From positions 7,611,001 through 7,675,000 of the forward strand of contig CM073562.1 in the NCBI GenBank assembly GCA_037074615.1: a DNA stretch of 64,000 nucleotides. The letters run 5' to 3'. Shown here in pieces: positions 26,417 to 38,760 of this stretch (its first letter is position 1; every line of letters begins with the position of its first letter). This DNA comes from Leucaena leucocephala. Lineage: Eukaryota; Streptophyta; Magnoliopsida; Fabales; Fabaceae. The notes under the pieces were generated by a model. The model ran no database searches. It was not told where the DNA came from and saw nothing but the letters and a program-made list of their open reading frames with translations. Position numbers and translations under genes: made by a program.

Positions 26417-27490
26417 AATTTCTGCAATAATAATATATATTATTTGTTAAACTGATTTTCTAACTACGAAATTTTTAAAGCCATTACAATACCATATAGT
26501 AATAACCTATCATCAAAATTAATCAATCAATTGATAATTAATTCAGATAAATATATTAAGAGTTAAACTTGTAAAATATTATGCACATATAAATACGAAG
26601 CTCTCCCCTTTTTTTGAAATGATTCTATCTTGAAGAATAATGCTTCTTTTTTAAAGAAACAAGTTCAATTTGATTTTTAAAAAATATGGACCTTTGAAAA
26701 TTAATTTTGTGAAAACATTGAAAGTCAACAGATTGGAGAAAAATATCTTTGTAAGATCACATGATGAACAATAATGTTAAATTGATTTGGGAATTTTGTA
26801 GGAGCAAAAGTCATATAGAATAAGATATCATCTAGAGAAGCATAATGAAGGTTCAAAGACTTTTACTCATCTTTCAAATAATCTTTAAACAATGAAGTAT
26901 ATTAACTTGTTAGTCCAAATGACCAGAGTAATAATATATTGCATCAAATAAACACTTTAAAGCATAAGGCTTTTTATGTTTTAGAATATTTCTTTTTCTA
27001 AATAGATAAGGTTGAACTTCATGTAGATGATTAATTTGTTAAACAAAAGAATGTTTAACTCGTTGGAGGATAAAGAATTCTAGCATATGATAATATTTAG
27101 GATAATAACTTTATCAAATGCATCTGGAAGATTTTTTAAGTTTCCATACAAATGTATTACCTCCAATATTGATGCCCATACATTTCAATCATAAATGATT
27201 TCAAATTATTTTTGTGCATTTTGTAAAATCAAGATATTTGAAGTATAACTTGAATTTCACTTCTATCTTTTCAAATCATGAATATTTTTATAAATCAATA
27301 TAAATTTATAAATTAAAATCTATGAAACAATTTAAATTATGTATTTGAAAAACATAAATATAAAAAATATGCATAGTTTCATTTTATGATCCATTTAGCA
27401 ATCTCAAAGACATATTTAAAATGTTCCATTGTTGATTGCTAAAAGAGTCCAACAAATGATAAGTATTTATTATCCAAATTTAAACTTTAT
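26417..27490 (-). other. Degenerate gag-proximal DNA of element A, no frame
   Basis: AT-rich, presumably continuing from gag of the minus-strand Copia element, but full of stops in all frames. No protease or integrase motif is visible. Confidence 0.3.
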
Positions 27491-28136
27491 TTATTTACAG
27501 TAAATGGGTAAAATTAGATTTCTTAGTGATATTATTAAATTCATAATGTAAAAAATTTTACTTTTTGAAACACCATCAAGAATAGGTTGAAAAATAAGTT
27601 TATGCAATTTCTCAAAGTCACTTTTCACAAGTGTACTAGAAAAATTGGAACTATTTGCCATATGTACATATTGACCTTCTCGCAATGATTCTTTTTTATT
27701 TGATTTGTCCATGTTGAGCTCTTCTGGATACTCATTTTCCTTTTGTTGATATGAGATTTCTCCTTCTTCAATCTCAGGTATCACTTGCTCACATGAATTG
27801 TCAGAATCATTTACTTCAACATGGTTGTTAGAGATATAGATTGAGTCAATAGTATTTAAAATATCTTTAGCACTAGAGCAAGATTTAATTTTTCTCATAA
27901 CCATTATCGGTTAACTACTATACAATAGTTTCATTACTCTAATGTTTAAGAAATGTATTTTCTTTTCTTTCTCAGTCCAATCTTTTCTAATTTTCAAATC
28001 TAAATCATTTGTAAAAATATATTTCATCAAAATTAATCTTTTTTAAAAATATCATCATTTGAGCTTTCCAAAAATAGAAATAAATATCTATGAGAAAATG
28101 AGGAATAGTGTAATCATAACATTCGTATTTAGCCAT
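27491..28136 (-). pseudogene. Sirevirus-like gag, broken
   Basis: Starts MAKYECYDYTIPHF about 45 bp inside the primer site, then YFYFWKAQMMIFLKKIN. This matches the F.FWK..M..F....D block of Copia gag proteins. After one or more frame breaks it continues DWTEKEKKIHFLNIRVMKLL, SCSSAKDILNTIDSIY and an acidic stretch (EIEEGEISYQQKENE). A stop after LLYSS interrupts it. No CCHC zinc knuckle is seen. Gag would form the particle that packages retroelement RNA; this copy cannot. Confidence 0.6.
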
Positions 28137-28179
28137 GATATTTGCACTTGAGATTGTTAGATATTTAAACAAGTGACAT

Positions 28180-28191
28180 GCTCTGATACCA
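28180..28191 (-). other. Primer binding site (tRNA-iMet type)
   Basis: Minus strand reads TGGTATCAGAGC, two bases inside the LTR end. This is the standard complement to the initiator tRNA-Met 3' end used by plant Copia elements. Confidence 0.85.
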
Positions 28192-28193
28192 AA

Positions 28194-30453
28194 TGTTAAT
28201 GTTGTATCACCCAAGAAGGGCGTGAATAGGTGATTTTGAAATTTTTAATATCTTTAACAAATTTAAAATAAAGTTAAAGATTAGGTTTAGAAGGATATCA
28301 ATGGTAGTAGAAAGATGAAAGAAGCTAATAAATGGGAAGTTGAACATAGGCAATTTATACTATTTTAGCCCAACCATTTGGCATACGTCCAATCCTTATA
28401 GCTCCTCTGAGTGTTCCACTATCTTTCTAAGATTAGTCGGCCTCTTGGTGCCTCAATACATTAAACGTGAGAATCCCTCTCACTCCTCCTTATAACCCAT
28501 AAGGTATTAACTTTGGGAATACCTTTCACTCCCCCTTATAACCTATAAGGTAATATCCTATTCAAGAGATCCACACTATCGAGCAACTTAGAAAATGATT
28601 AATAAAATACAAGACTCTTTTAGTAGAGGAATTGTGATAATAACTGAAGTATAGGCTCTCTAAGTTTCTCTATTTCAAATAATATGACATGCTATGTTCA
28701 TAAGAGAAGAAGCAGAGTTAAACATAATACAATCAATGAATATGATAGTAATATATTATTAAGCATCTCTTATTTCTTCTTAGGCTTTTTCACTCACATA
28801 TATTTTTTAGATTTTCTCTCAGGCTTCTTTTATAGATGAGTTATTCATAAATCCATTAGATAGATGTTGAAATAGCCATTGAAGGATATAGCCATTTGTT
28901 GCTGACGTATACATTATGACTTTTTGCCCTTTAACCAATCTCTTTGTTCGATCTTGTTTCACCCAGCAAATGATCTTGAAATATGTTTTACAAAAGATAT
29001 ATAAACAATTTAAGTATACAACAATGGTTTCCAAATGATTTAGATGGAAATATAAAATTCTTTTAAAATTTGGTTTAAAAATCTTTTCACATATTAGTTT
29101 AATTTATCGAAGTATTTATTGAAAAGATGCATTATCGAAAAGGACTTCGATAAATCTCAAATGAATTATATTGAAATATTTTTAGATTTATCAAATATGA
29201 CTTTGATAAACAGCCTTATCAAAAAACTCTTTGAAAAATATCCTTTTTATAACATAGACTTTCATATTTATCGATAATTCAAACTTCACCAATTTATAGA
29301 AGTATTTTTTGATAAATAGGCTTATTCAATAGCTTATCGATAAATACCTGAAGAATAGACTTTTTAACTTTTTTTATGTTTAATCTTTTCTCAAACAATA
29401 TAATATATTTAGAAACAAGAATTCATAAGATCATTTAGCAAATCAAAGCAAGTTATAAGCTTATTAAGATCACACAAATAATCGTTTAATGAATCTTTAA
29501 TAACTTCAGAATCTGAATCTTCTTCTCATTTATTCAAGTGCTTATCGATAAATATAATAATTTCATATTGCAAAATACTAATTTATCGAAATATTCTTCG
29601 AGAAATAAGCTTATGAATAGATTATTGATAAGAACTAGAAAAGCAATGTTAGACTTTCTTCTTTCATGTTTCACTCTCTTCTTTTTGTAAGATTTCTTAA
29701 ACCATTTTGAGAAATAGATTATTTAAACAAATCAACAACATTGTAAGCAATAAATCATCATAAAAATAGTTTATCAAATCAACACTTCAGTACCTTAGAT
29801 AAAACTAAAGGTTCTTTATTTATCGAAGTGTTATTCAATAAACTCACTTATTGAATAATACTTTGATAAATAGAGTCTTTGAAATATGCTTCAGTTAAAA
29901 GACTCGATATTTATCAAATAAGCTGATAAGTTATTAACATGGAGTTCAAACTTTATTCACTTAATTTATCAAATGGATAAATTCATTTATCATCAATGCT
30001 TCGATAAATACATTTGAAAAATAAGTTTAACAAAGTTTATTGATCGAAGTCTTTATCAATAAATACATTATTCAATCAATACTTTGATAAGATCATTTAT
30101 ATGAATAAATTGAGTTTGCTTCTCATTTATCGAAGGCTTCTTCGATAAACACCCTTATTGAATAAGTTTTCAAAAAAATTTGGTTTAAAAATGCGACTCA
30201 GATTTTTCATAACTTAAATTTATAGTCATTTATCAAAGGCTTATGGATAAGTATCCTTTTCAAATGTGGCTTAAAAAATTACCTTTTAGAAACACATTTT
30301 CTTCCCAAATTTCTTTCTCGTTTATCAAAGAGCTTATCGATAAAATTCCTTATGGATAAGCTTATTGATAAATACTCTTTATAAGCTAAGTTAAAAATAT
30401 TTCTTGAAAATCATTTAAATCATTTGTCATTATCAAAACATTAGAGTCTAACA
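28194..30453 (-). repeat. 5' LTR of Sirevirus-like element A
   Basis: About 2.26 kb. In the minus direction it starts TGTTAGACTCTAATG and ends CATTAACA. It is rich in TTATCGATAA/TTTATCGAA palindromes. The 28585-30453 part corresponds to 15361-17152. Confidence 0.7.
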
Positions 30454-33150
30454 TACTAGGCAGACGTTATGAGTGTAATAGACTGATAAGAAACACATGG
30501 GAATAATTACACTAAGTTTAATCTAATGTGTCAAAATCTGGTTTTGAAAATCTTAAAAATATGTCAGTATTTATCAAAGAGTTAATCGATAAGATGGTTT
30601 ATCGAAGAGGACTTTGAGAAAACTTGAATGAAATTCTTCAATGAATAGTTGTACATCTTATCAATAAATGGTTTATTCGAATAGCTTATCGATAAATATC
30701 ATAATTAAATTAGACGTATTTAATTTTACTGTATCTAATTTATTAAAGGATTATTCAAATAATATCCTTATCGAAAAATCACTTAAATACTTTAAGTCTA
30801 AAGTCAGGAGTCTATGAGTGAAATTTTCTCATACTTATCGAATTATTCTTCAATAAATGCCCTTATCAAATAACACTTTGATAAATTGAGTCTTTAAAAA
30901 CTCAATAGACTTCATATATATCAAATAGATTTTCGATAAACTAACAAATTCTTCAAACAGAGTTCAAACTTCATTTTCTTAATTTATCGAATTCTTTATC
31001 GATAAGTCTATTTATCGATTAAGACTTTGATAATTTTCTTCAATAATCATTTTCACAAAGCTTTATATTTGAAATCTTTATCAAGCAAGGATCTTATCAA
31101 TAAATACTAGGATAAATGTTTTCATAAAATACAACGAGTCATTTTTAAATTTATCAAAGGCTTTATCGATAAATAACCTTATTGAATAAGATTTTAAAGA
31201 GAAATTATTTTAAAATAGAAACTTTGAGTTTCTTAATATTTCATTTATCAAAGGTTTTATAGATAAGTAAACTTATCGATTAAGTCTTCGATAAATATAC
31301 TTTAGAAAGCATATTCACATTAGAAATTTCTTTCTTATTTATTAGAACAATTAAGTTTTGGAAACATTTTTCAATTGTTATCATCAAAACATTGGAGTAT
31401 AACATGTCTCCCACTTTTTGATGATGACAAAACATAATTGAAATCTTATACTGATCTGAGTCATTAAATCATAATGAAACTACTAAAACTCGAAAATGCA
31501 TCAGAAGTAGCACATAAATCAAGTAAGGCAAAATGAGCAGAATCATTTTCATTAACAAGTCTTTTGGTTAGCACAAATGCATAAGTCAAAGATTGCAAAC
31601 ATAATCAAAACACAACAAGACCTAAAAACAAAAAAAAAATCTAATTGCTATTGTTTAGTTTATCACATCTCTCCCCTTTTTGTCATTAATCAAAAATGGA
31701 GTAATGGGAAGAAGATTGAGGATTGGTTGGGTGGACAGATTGTTTAACAGTAGGATTAATTGGTTTAGTGGGTTCAAAGGGGGAGGAGGATTAATGGTCG
31801 ATTTAGAAGGCTTAGTGGAAGAGTCTGTGGTAGATGGAAGAGTGGAATATAAGGGAGGAATTGCCTTAGTGTTTGAAGGAAGGGTTAGCTGAGAGGTTTA
31901 TAAAGGATAGGAGTGTAGCCAAAAGATTGAGAGGTAATGGGATGAATAGTGGCTAGGTCTGAGGCCCAAAGGAAGAGGGATGAGTGTTTTAAGGTTTATT
32001 ATAGGAAAGATAAGGAATTGGATCTAGAGAGGCCAAGGGTTCAGGTAGTTGAATTGGTGCAAGAGGCAACTGGGTGGTTGGTGTTGTAGTGTTCTGAGGA
32101 TGTTGAGTAGAAGTCTGAGGAGTATTAAGAAGGTCATTGACAAAAAATAGGTATTAGAGCCAGTGACATTGTTCTTCAAATCCAAGACCTCATTTCCTAG
32201 CAGTCCAATGGCATTCCGTTAGATTTCAATGACACTCTTCAGGGACTAGATTTCTACATTGGTGGCCTTATGTCTCTAAGCTATTTTTGAAACAAACTTT
32301 TCTACAGACTTGTTCCCATATCAGTCAACATTTGTGCAATGCCATGCACATTAATGTGACTTACTTCTTGAATCTGGAGTTTTTCCTCAAAATTCCTTAT
32401 CTCTTGCTAAATTATGGTATGTAGAGCAGCTTAGGCAAATAAAGGTGCAGAGGGTGCAGCTGAGGATTGAGCCTCATCTTATAGTGGTTTCTTCCCCTTC
32501 TCTTTCTGTGTCTTCTTTCCTCCAGCAGCTATGGGAAGAGAGATTCTCATCTTGTGAATATGCTCTACCCTAAATCTCGAAACCTTGACTTCCTTCTTAC
32601 CCTTCTCTAATTAGTCAATGTTGTTGCAGTAAAGGAATTAAGATACTAGCTAAGGATAGGGAATAGGGGTAGCCTTTAACTTATTGTAGAAAAAGTTTCT
32701 CATTTCTGAGTAGATCAAGGTTCCAATATTAATCTTATGTCTACTGATGATCTTAGCGAGTAAGGCATAATCCTCCTAAGTCATGTATGTGAAGCTGCCA
32801 TATTTGTTGACCATACTTCTATAGTATATGTAATAGATTATCTTATAATAATCACATATATCTTTAGGTACTAATTTAAGGTACCCGAGAAGTTGTCCTC
32901 AAGCATTAGAATTTTATAAATTTCCCTTAATGATTACTCAAGCTTAGACTCAAACTTTGTGGTTTTCAGGAGCAAATTCATGATTTTGAAGTCTAACTTA
33001 ACTTGTCTTCCCCTTAACACAGTAGTTAGATAACTACTGACTAATTCACTATCCTCACTAGTATCATCAAATACCCTCATGTTGTAGTAAAATCTCTTCA
33101 CTACTTTTGTGCAGTAAGAGAGGTTGATTTCTAATCAATTTTTGTAATGG
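30454..33150 (-). mobile_element. Sirevirus-like element B fragment: env-like ORF, PPT, partial 3' LTR
   Basis: Second minus-strand element of the same family. It has an LTR fragment 30454-31404 starting TGTTATACTCCAATG (minus), a polypurine tract AAAAAGTGGGAGACA at 31405-31419, and env-like remains above it. The LTR is cut off at 30454, exactly where the 5' LTR of element A begins, so the two are adjacent or nested. Everything upstream of env is missing. Confidence 0.55.
31690..33150 (-). pseudogene. Env-like ORF of element B, broken
   Basis: Best block near 33090-32870: FYYNMRVFDDTSEDSE, VSSYLTTVLRGRQVKLDF, KIMNLLLKTTKFESK, then SLREIYKILMLEDNFSG. This lines up with element A (MEIFDEANEDGE .. 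KLDRDVINFLLKT) and element C (FYYNMEIFDTLDEKE .. SYLTTNLRVQEIKLDF). The 3' part encodes a proline-rich tail (TQLPLAPIQLPEPLASLDP). Numerous stops and frame changes make it non-functional. Confidence 0.5.
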
Positions 33151-33167
33151 GTCATTTGTAACATCCC

Positions 33168-34909
33168 AAATTTTCTATTTCTATATAAGACTGATAGAGA
33201 AAAAATGATAAGAAGGGATTGTGATGATAATCAGAAAAAAAAGACAATAGTTAAATAAGTTTAGATCAAAGAAATAATGAAAATGTAGAAAGTTATAAAG
33301 CCATAGGACATAAATGTCATTAGGACAAAAGTTAAATATGAAAATTCAATAAAAAAATAGAAAAGAGAATTAAATGAAGTTTTAAAATTTCAAGGACTAA
33401 ACTGGAGTTTTAAACTTTGTAAAAAGGGACTAAAGTAGAATTTGACAAATTCAGGGGCAAAAGTGTAATTATAGAAAGTTTAGCAAAAAAATACCCAAAA
33501 ATGGCCAAAAATATTTTAGTCCTAAATTTCACCAGTAAATAGAAAATAGAATTTGGGTCAAAAATATTTTATAATTATTATAATAATTTATGAAACTAAT
33601 AGAACTAAAAAATGAGTCATGTAAAATTTATTATATAATTTAAGGTGAAATTAAATATTGATAAAGAATATAAAGAAACATATGGAACTTTTATCAAGAC
33701 TTCTGAACAGAAAATTATGAGACTTTACAAAAATTGTTTTATAGTAGAATAAATTTTTAAAAATGTCAGAACCCTAAAAAGAATTTTATAGAATTTATCT
33801 CAAAAATTAAGATGATTTAGGATATTGGTATAGGAATTGCCTTGAGATTTATGCCAAATTAATGGTTTGGGCCTTGACAAGCCCAATATAGTGCCATACC
33901 ATGAAGGCCAATGTTTAAAGAGAGTGTCTTGGAGCATAAGTCAATTTTAAGGATATTTATAAAAAAGAAAAAAAAGAAAGAAAATTCAAGAAGCATGAAG
34001 TGGCATGTGAGGTGTCTAAGTGGGACCTACCCCATGTGCACCTTGTGCCACTTAGAAGCCAAGCAGGAAAAGAAGAGTTTTGGCACATGTGAAATTATAT
34101 TAAAATAATGTAAGAATAAAGTTAAGTATGCTTAAGGATAAATAATTCAAAAAATAACCAATCAAATTCAAGATTAATGGGATGCAAATATTAGAAAAAG
34201 AAGGGTAAAATAGTCCCAATACACTTGAAATTTTACTATAAATACCTCTTCCCTTTATAATTTTGTGCATCTAGAGGACCCTTGGGGAAACTATGTTAAA
34301 ATGAATAGAGAAATCAAAATAAGATCAAGAAGGATCTACCTAAGCAAGTGCCTAAGGTAAGTAATCATTCTTAATTTATTTGTATATGTTTTAAAAAGAT
34401 AAAATTTAGGTTTTAATGGTTGAAAGTTGAGTTTTCTCTTGAGTAAGTATGCTGGCCAAAATCCAAAGACAAAGGGGGGAAAAGGAAATTAAGTTAGAAC
34501 TATGAAATTAACACTTAGATAAGCTAGATTTAATGATTGGTTATTGAATTAAATTGTATTATTAACTGTTATTGATAGAGGCCATTCAGCCTACGGTTGC
34601 TTGTAATACATTACTTTCATACATTTTAAGGAACATTTGGTAGCATTTAGAACTACTTACAAGTCTATTGAAGTTCAATCTCAAAATTTGAAATTTTCAA
34701 GTTCATGGTTACTATTTATTTGGTAATTCTAGATTTGGCAATGAACTTTGAAAAATCATAACTAATTCTAGAAAAATTTAAATGAAGTGGTTAAAAATGC
34801 TATTTGAAAATAACATAATGAGTACTCTTAGCCTTTGCTTGCATTAGAAACTTTAAAATCTATCAAATGAATGCCAAAAGTGCTTTTTTTAATAGTTATA
34901 TAATGGAAG
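33168..34909 (+). mobile_element. Gypsy-LTR-like non-coding DNA
   Basis: Starts TGTAACATCCC. It carries phrases such as AAGGACTAAACTGGAG and CAAAAGTGTAATTATAG, a TATA-like CTATAAATACC at about 34236, and a donor-like AAGGTAAGT at about 34355. The same sequence of motifs appears at about 21900-23150. No primer site, terminus or target duplication could be fixed. Confidence 0.35.
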
Positions 34910-36069
34910 AGGTCTATGTAGAACAACCTCTAGTTTTGAAGATCATTATTTTCAAATCATGTTTATAAACTTAAGAAAATATTATATGGGTTAAAACAAC
35001 CTTCCAGAGTTTGGTATGATCATCTTAGCAAATTCTTAATAGATAAAGGTTTTGAAAGAGGAAAAATAGGTAATACTTTATTTATTAAAAGAAATCAGTA
35101 TGATAGTAGTACAAATTTATATTGATGATATTATTTTCGATGCTACTAATGAGGATATTTGTCAAAAATTCGCCAAGTTAATGTAGGGAGAGTTTGAAAT
35201 GTCTATAATAGGAGAATTGAACTTCTTTCTTGGATTTCAAATAAAAAAAATAGAAGAATGGCATCTTTATTTCACAGACAAAATACCTAAAGGAACTTCT
35301 AAAACAGTTTGAGTTGGATCTGACCAAAAGTGTCTCAACCCTAATGAGTACAAATGCCATGCTAGATAATTATGAGAAGGGAAAATAATTCAACATTATA
35401 AAAATTAGAGGAATGATTGGATCGCTTCTGTACCTCATCGCGAGTCGACCAGACATATAATTCAATATGGGGATATGTGCTAGATATCAAGCTACTCCAA
35501 AAGAATATCATACCGAAGCAGTAAAGAGAGTATTTAGATATCTCGTGGGAACTAATGATCTTGGTATATAGTTTCCTAAGGGCGGAGCAAAATACTTGGT
35601 AGCATACTCAAAATCTGACCATAGAGAATACAAAATAGATAGAAAAAGCACTAGTGGACAATATAAATTTCTTGGTAATAGTATAGTCTTATGGTTTAGT
35701 AAGAAGTAATACACAGTGGTAATCTCATTAACAAAAGCTGAGTATATAGCAGTTGGGAGTTATTGCATACAAGTAATATGTCTCAAATAACAACTTCAAG
35801 ATTTGGGAATAATTTTGAACTAGATTCTAATTCTCTGTGACAACAAAAGCACAATTAGTTTGTCAAAGAATCCTGTACTTTATTCGTGGACTAAACATAT
35901 TGATATCAGACATCATTTCATAAGAGATCATGTGCAGAAGAAAGATATAAAAGTTGAATTCATCCTAACTTATCTTCAATTAGCAGATATTTTTATCAAA
36001 TCACTTGCACATGATCAATTCAACTATATCAGAAGAGAATTGGTAATGATAAATCCCAATGAACTGTAA
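34910..36069 (+). pseudogene. Copia reverse transcriptase / RNase H, broken
   Basis: Readable blocks in order: KILYGLKQPSRVWYDHL, the YIDD active-site box at 35118-35129, MSIIGELNFFLGFQIKK, MIGSLLYLIASRPDI, VKRVFRYLVGTNDLGI, STSGQYKFLGNSIVLW, then the RNase H end CDNKSTISLSKNPV, TKHIDIRHHFIRDHV and DIFIKSLAHDQF. Several in-frame stops (for example after FAKLM, RPDI and NDLGI) and frame changes prevent translation. This enzyme would copy retroelement RNA in the cytoplasm. Confidence 0.8.
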
Positions 36070-36299
36070 GGATTCTATTTGTTTTAAGCTTTCTTCAGCG
36101 TTCATTATCTCAAAATAATTATTTTATATTTATGTTTTGATGATTAGAAGTTGTTAACTTAAGCTTTGGAGTGTATAACAATTTTTTTGTAGGATATTCT
36201 ATAAGTAGATTGAAAAATAAAGGCCAATAAAGGATAAATTAATCCAACATCTAATCAATTAAAGAAGGGATGTAACTTTATGTATGTTGAAATACGCTT

Positions 36300-36660
36300 T
36301 AAATTTGTGAAATGTGCATGTTTAAATGTCAAATTAATCGAATTAACAGTTCTATTAGTTGAAATTAATTGAATATCTAATCAATTAATCATAGTTAAAA
36401 AATATTTTAAAAGTTGTATTAGATTAATTAAAATTAATCTAACACCTAATCAATTAACAGATATTGAATATGTGTTGAATGTTGTTTTGTTTAAAATTAA
36501 TCAAACATCTAATCGATTAATCAAAGTTGAATGTGTTAAAAGATGATTTTTATTTGAAATTGATTGATTGACTATTTGATTAATGGTAATTAATTGAACA
36601 TCTAATTCATTAATAGGTATTAATCGATTAGGTAATCGATTAATATTAGTATTTATCAAT
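36300..36660 (+). repeat. Palindrome-rich pol-env spacer of element C
   Basis: Repeated AATCGATTAAT, TAATCGATTA and near variants, with intervening AATTAAT. The same motif family fills the LTR of this element (38880-39660) but not the other elements, which use TTATCGATAA. Confidence 0.6.
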
Positions 36661-36862
36661 TATCAGTCATTATTCCTTTACTAATTCAACTTGAGCCCTA
36701 ATCGATTATTTTCAAATCTCTCACTTTCAATCCTCAAAACCCCTCAAATTAGTTTATTGGATTATTTGTGCATCCTTCACCGATCAAAACCCATAAAAAC
36801 TTTCCCACAAATTCTTCCATTTTACCGATCATTCTCTCAAAATTCTAAATACCTCAGTCACA

Positions 36863-38506
36863 ATGGCCAAAACCAAAACCACCAACCTAGATGGATTCGA
36901 GCAAGTGCCTTCCAAATCAGTCCATGATAATCCTCAGGCTTCATTCACAAAGAAGAAGTATCAACCTAAAGTAGCCAAAGATGGTCCTGAAGTAGCAAAG
37001 GGAAAAGCCAAAAAAACCTGTGAGCAAAAATCCATCAAAGGCAACTGTAAAGGATAAGAGTAAAGCATCTAAGCCTTCTCCAAAATCTATTTCTAAGAGG
37101 AAGGCTAAGTCTCACACAATCAATTTAGACCCCAAGTTTACTGCCATGCTAGAGAAGTAGGTGGACATTACTAATTGAGTCTCTTGGAACTTTAGTTTTT
37201 TTACAAGGCAATCTAAACTTAGACATGGATATGGCTAAATTTAACTCAGAGTTTAGGGGGAGAAAATGTTGTCCTATGGTCTATTTAGACATATTTGCTC
37301 TTAAGGCTAATGTAAAGGTGAAATTGGATATGATCAAGCCCTTACATCATTTTGAAAGCTGGCTTAGGATTAATGAGGCTTATAGCTTAAATGTAGTTAG
37401 AAGATTCTACTACAATATGGAGATATTTGACACATTGGATGAGAAAGAAAATGTTGTAGATAGTTATCTAACTACTAATCTAAGAGTACAGGAGATTAAA
37501 TTAGATTTTAGCATTATTAATCATATGATAATGCCCCTCTTTCAAAGCCAATGAAGCATTTAGATCTAGCCAATCTTATCATATGTGTGATTTTTATAGC
37601 ATCATCCACTAGATCTACTATAGGTGTATGATTATCAAGTCTACAAGCTTCACTACCTCAATCAGCATGATTGCATTACACTGTCTAGTATAGTCAATGG
37701 GAGAAACTTAGTTTAGGGTCCTTCATTTATAGCTAGTTGAGACAGTTTTGCCTCAACAGGTCAAGGACCATCCCTATGTCATTTCCTCAACTTATCTCCT
37801 TCTTCCTCTAGCACTACAACATTCATCACTTAGAGGAAAGAAAGAAAGAACATATTGGTATCTTTGGGGCTACATAGCTGAACAAGATAAAGATAAAGCT
37901 TCCATATAATGCCAAGAAGGGTATGCTTCCCAAAAATACCAAGACAAGCAGTAGCCTATTACCAGTGCCTCTTTTCCTCATGATGAAGGTCACTCCTCTG
38001 CTAGTCCCCAAGTATCCACTACACCATCTTTTCTAGGTTCATCTATTCAGAGGTACTTTTAGACTGAGTTTGCTGAATTAGAGAGTAAACTCATTGCCTC
38101 AAAGAAGGAGGCTAACATGATTTAGGAGAGGAGAAGCTATGGGATCCAGACTATGCTTGAAGCTCATATCAGGGATTTTCAAGCCTTTAAGGAGGAAGTC
38201 AAGGAGAAGCAAGAGGCCATATCAGAGAAACAAGAGGCCATTCAACAAGAAGTGTCTGATGTGAAGAATATTCCGCTAGCTTATCTTAATAACATTGGAC
38301 CTTCTTTCATAGAGGCAAAGCTCAGGGATCCATCACCACCTTCAGAGCCTCAACCACAATGTAACCCTTCTAGTTTTAGAGCCCCTAACTACTCCTACCT
38401 ACACCCTCGCAGTACCCCTTCCTTCTATTTCCACTCCCTTTCAACTTCTCTTACCCTTGCTTTCTTTGGTCATCCCTTCATCTCTAGCCCCACACCTTTT
38501 AGATGA
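36863..38506 (+). pseudogene. Env-like ORF of element C, broken
   Basis: Begins MAKTKTTNLDGFEQVP with a lysine-rich N-terminus (36863-37057). The conserved core MDMAKFNSEFRGRKC .. RFYYNMEIFDTLDEKE .. IKLDFSIINHMI is at 37225-37554. A coiled-coil-like segment (FKEEVKEKQEAISEKQEAIQ) and a proline-rich tail are at 38153-38506. Frames change between segments and stops intervene. Such ORFs occur between pol and the 3' LTR in Sireviruses; no signal peptide or clear membrane span is seen here. Confidence 0.55.
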
Positions 38507-38745
38507 TGTCAAAAAGGAGGAGAGAGGAAGTAAAGAGATAAAGGAATCTTCTTCAGAGTCTCTTGACTGATAACTGAGTGTTTTTGTTGTTTATCTTGTA
38601 CTTTTGATCTTTTGCTTATTTTGTGATTCATAAGTCTAAAATTTTAATGATATGAAATCTTTGTTATTCAAATTGTTATTTGAGATTGTATTTTGATTTT
38701 TGGTTAATACTATAGTGCTTTAATTCACTTAAGTTTTGTCATCAT

Positions 38746-38760
38746 AAAAAAAGGGGAGAA
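38746..38760 (+). other. Polypurine tract of element C
   Basis: AAAAAAAGGGGAGAA directly precedes the LTR start TGTTATATTC. Confidence 0.75.

Larger units (their letters stand above)
15361..30453 (-). mobile_element. Sirevirus-like Ty1/copia element, pol lost, 3' LTR truncated
   Basis: Minus-oriented element reconstructed from ordered parts: 5' LTR 28194-30453, tRNA-Met primer site 28180-28191, gag 27491-28136, a palindrome-rich spacer 18880-19440, env-like ORF 17572-18730, polypurine tract 17153-17166, and 3' LTR 15361-17152. The two LTR regions share long similarity (15361 onward matches about 28585 onward). They carry the same TTTATCGATAAA-type palindromes. The last 390 bp or so of the 3' LTR is missing. 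No reverse transcriptase or integrase can be read between gag and env; 19.45-26.42 kb there is unrelated DNA. An env-like ORF after pol is the hallmark of Sireviruses. It could also be two partial elements of one family side by side. Confidence 0.6.
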
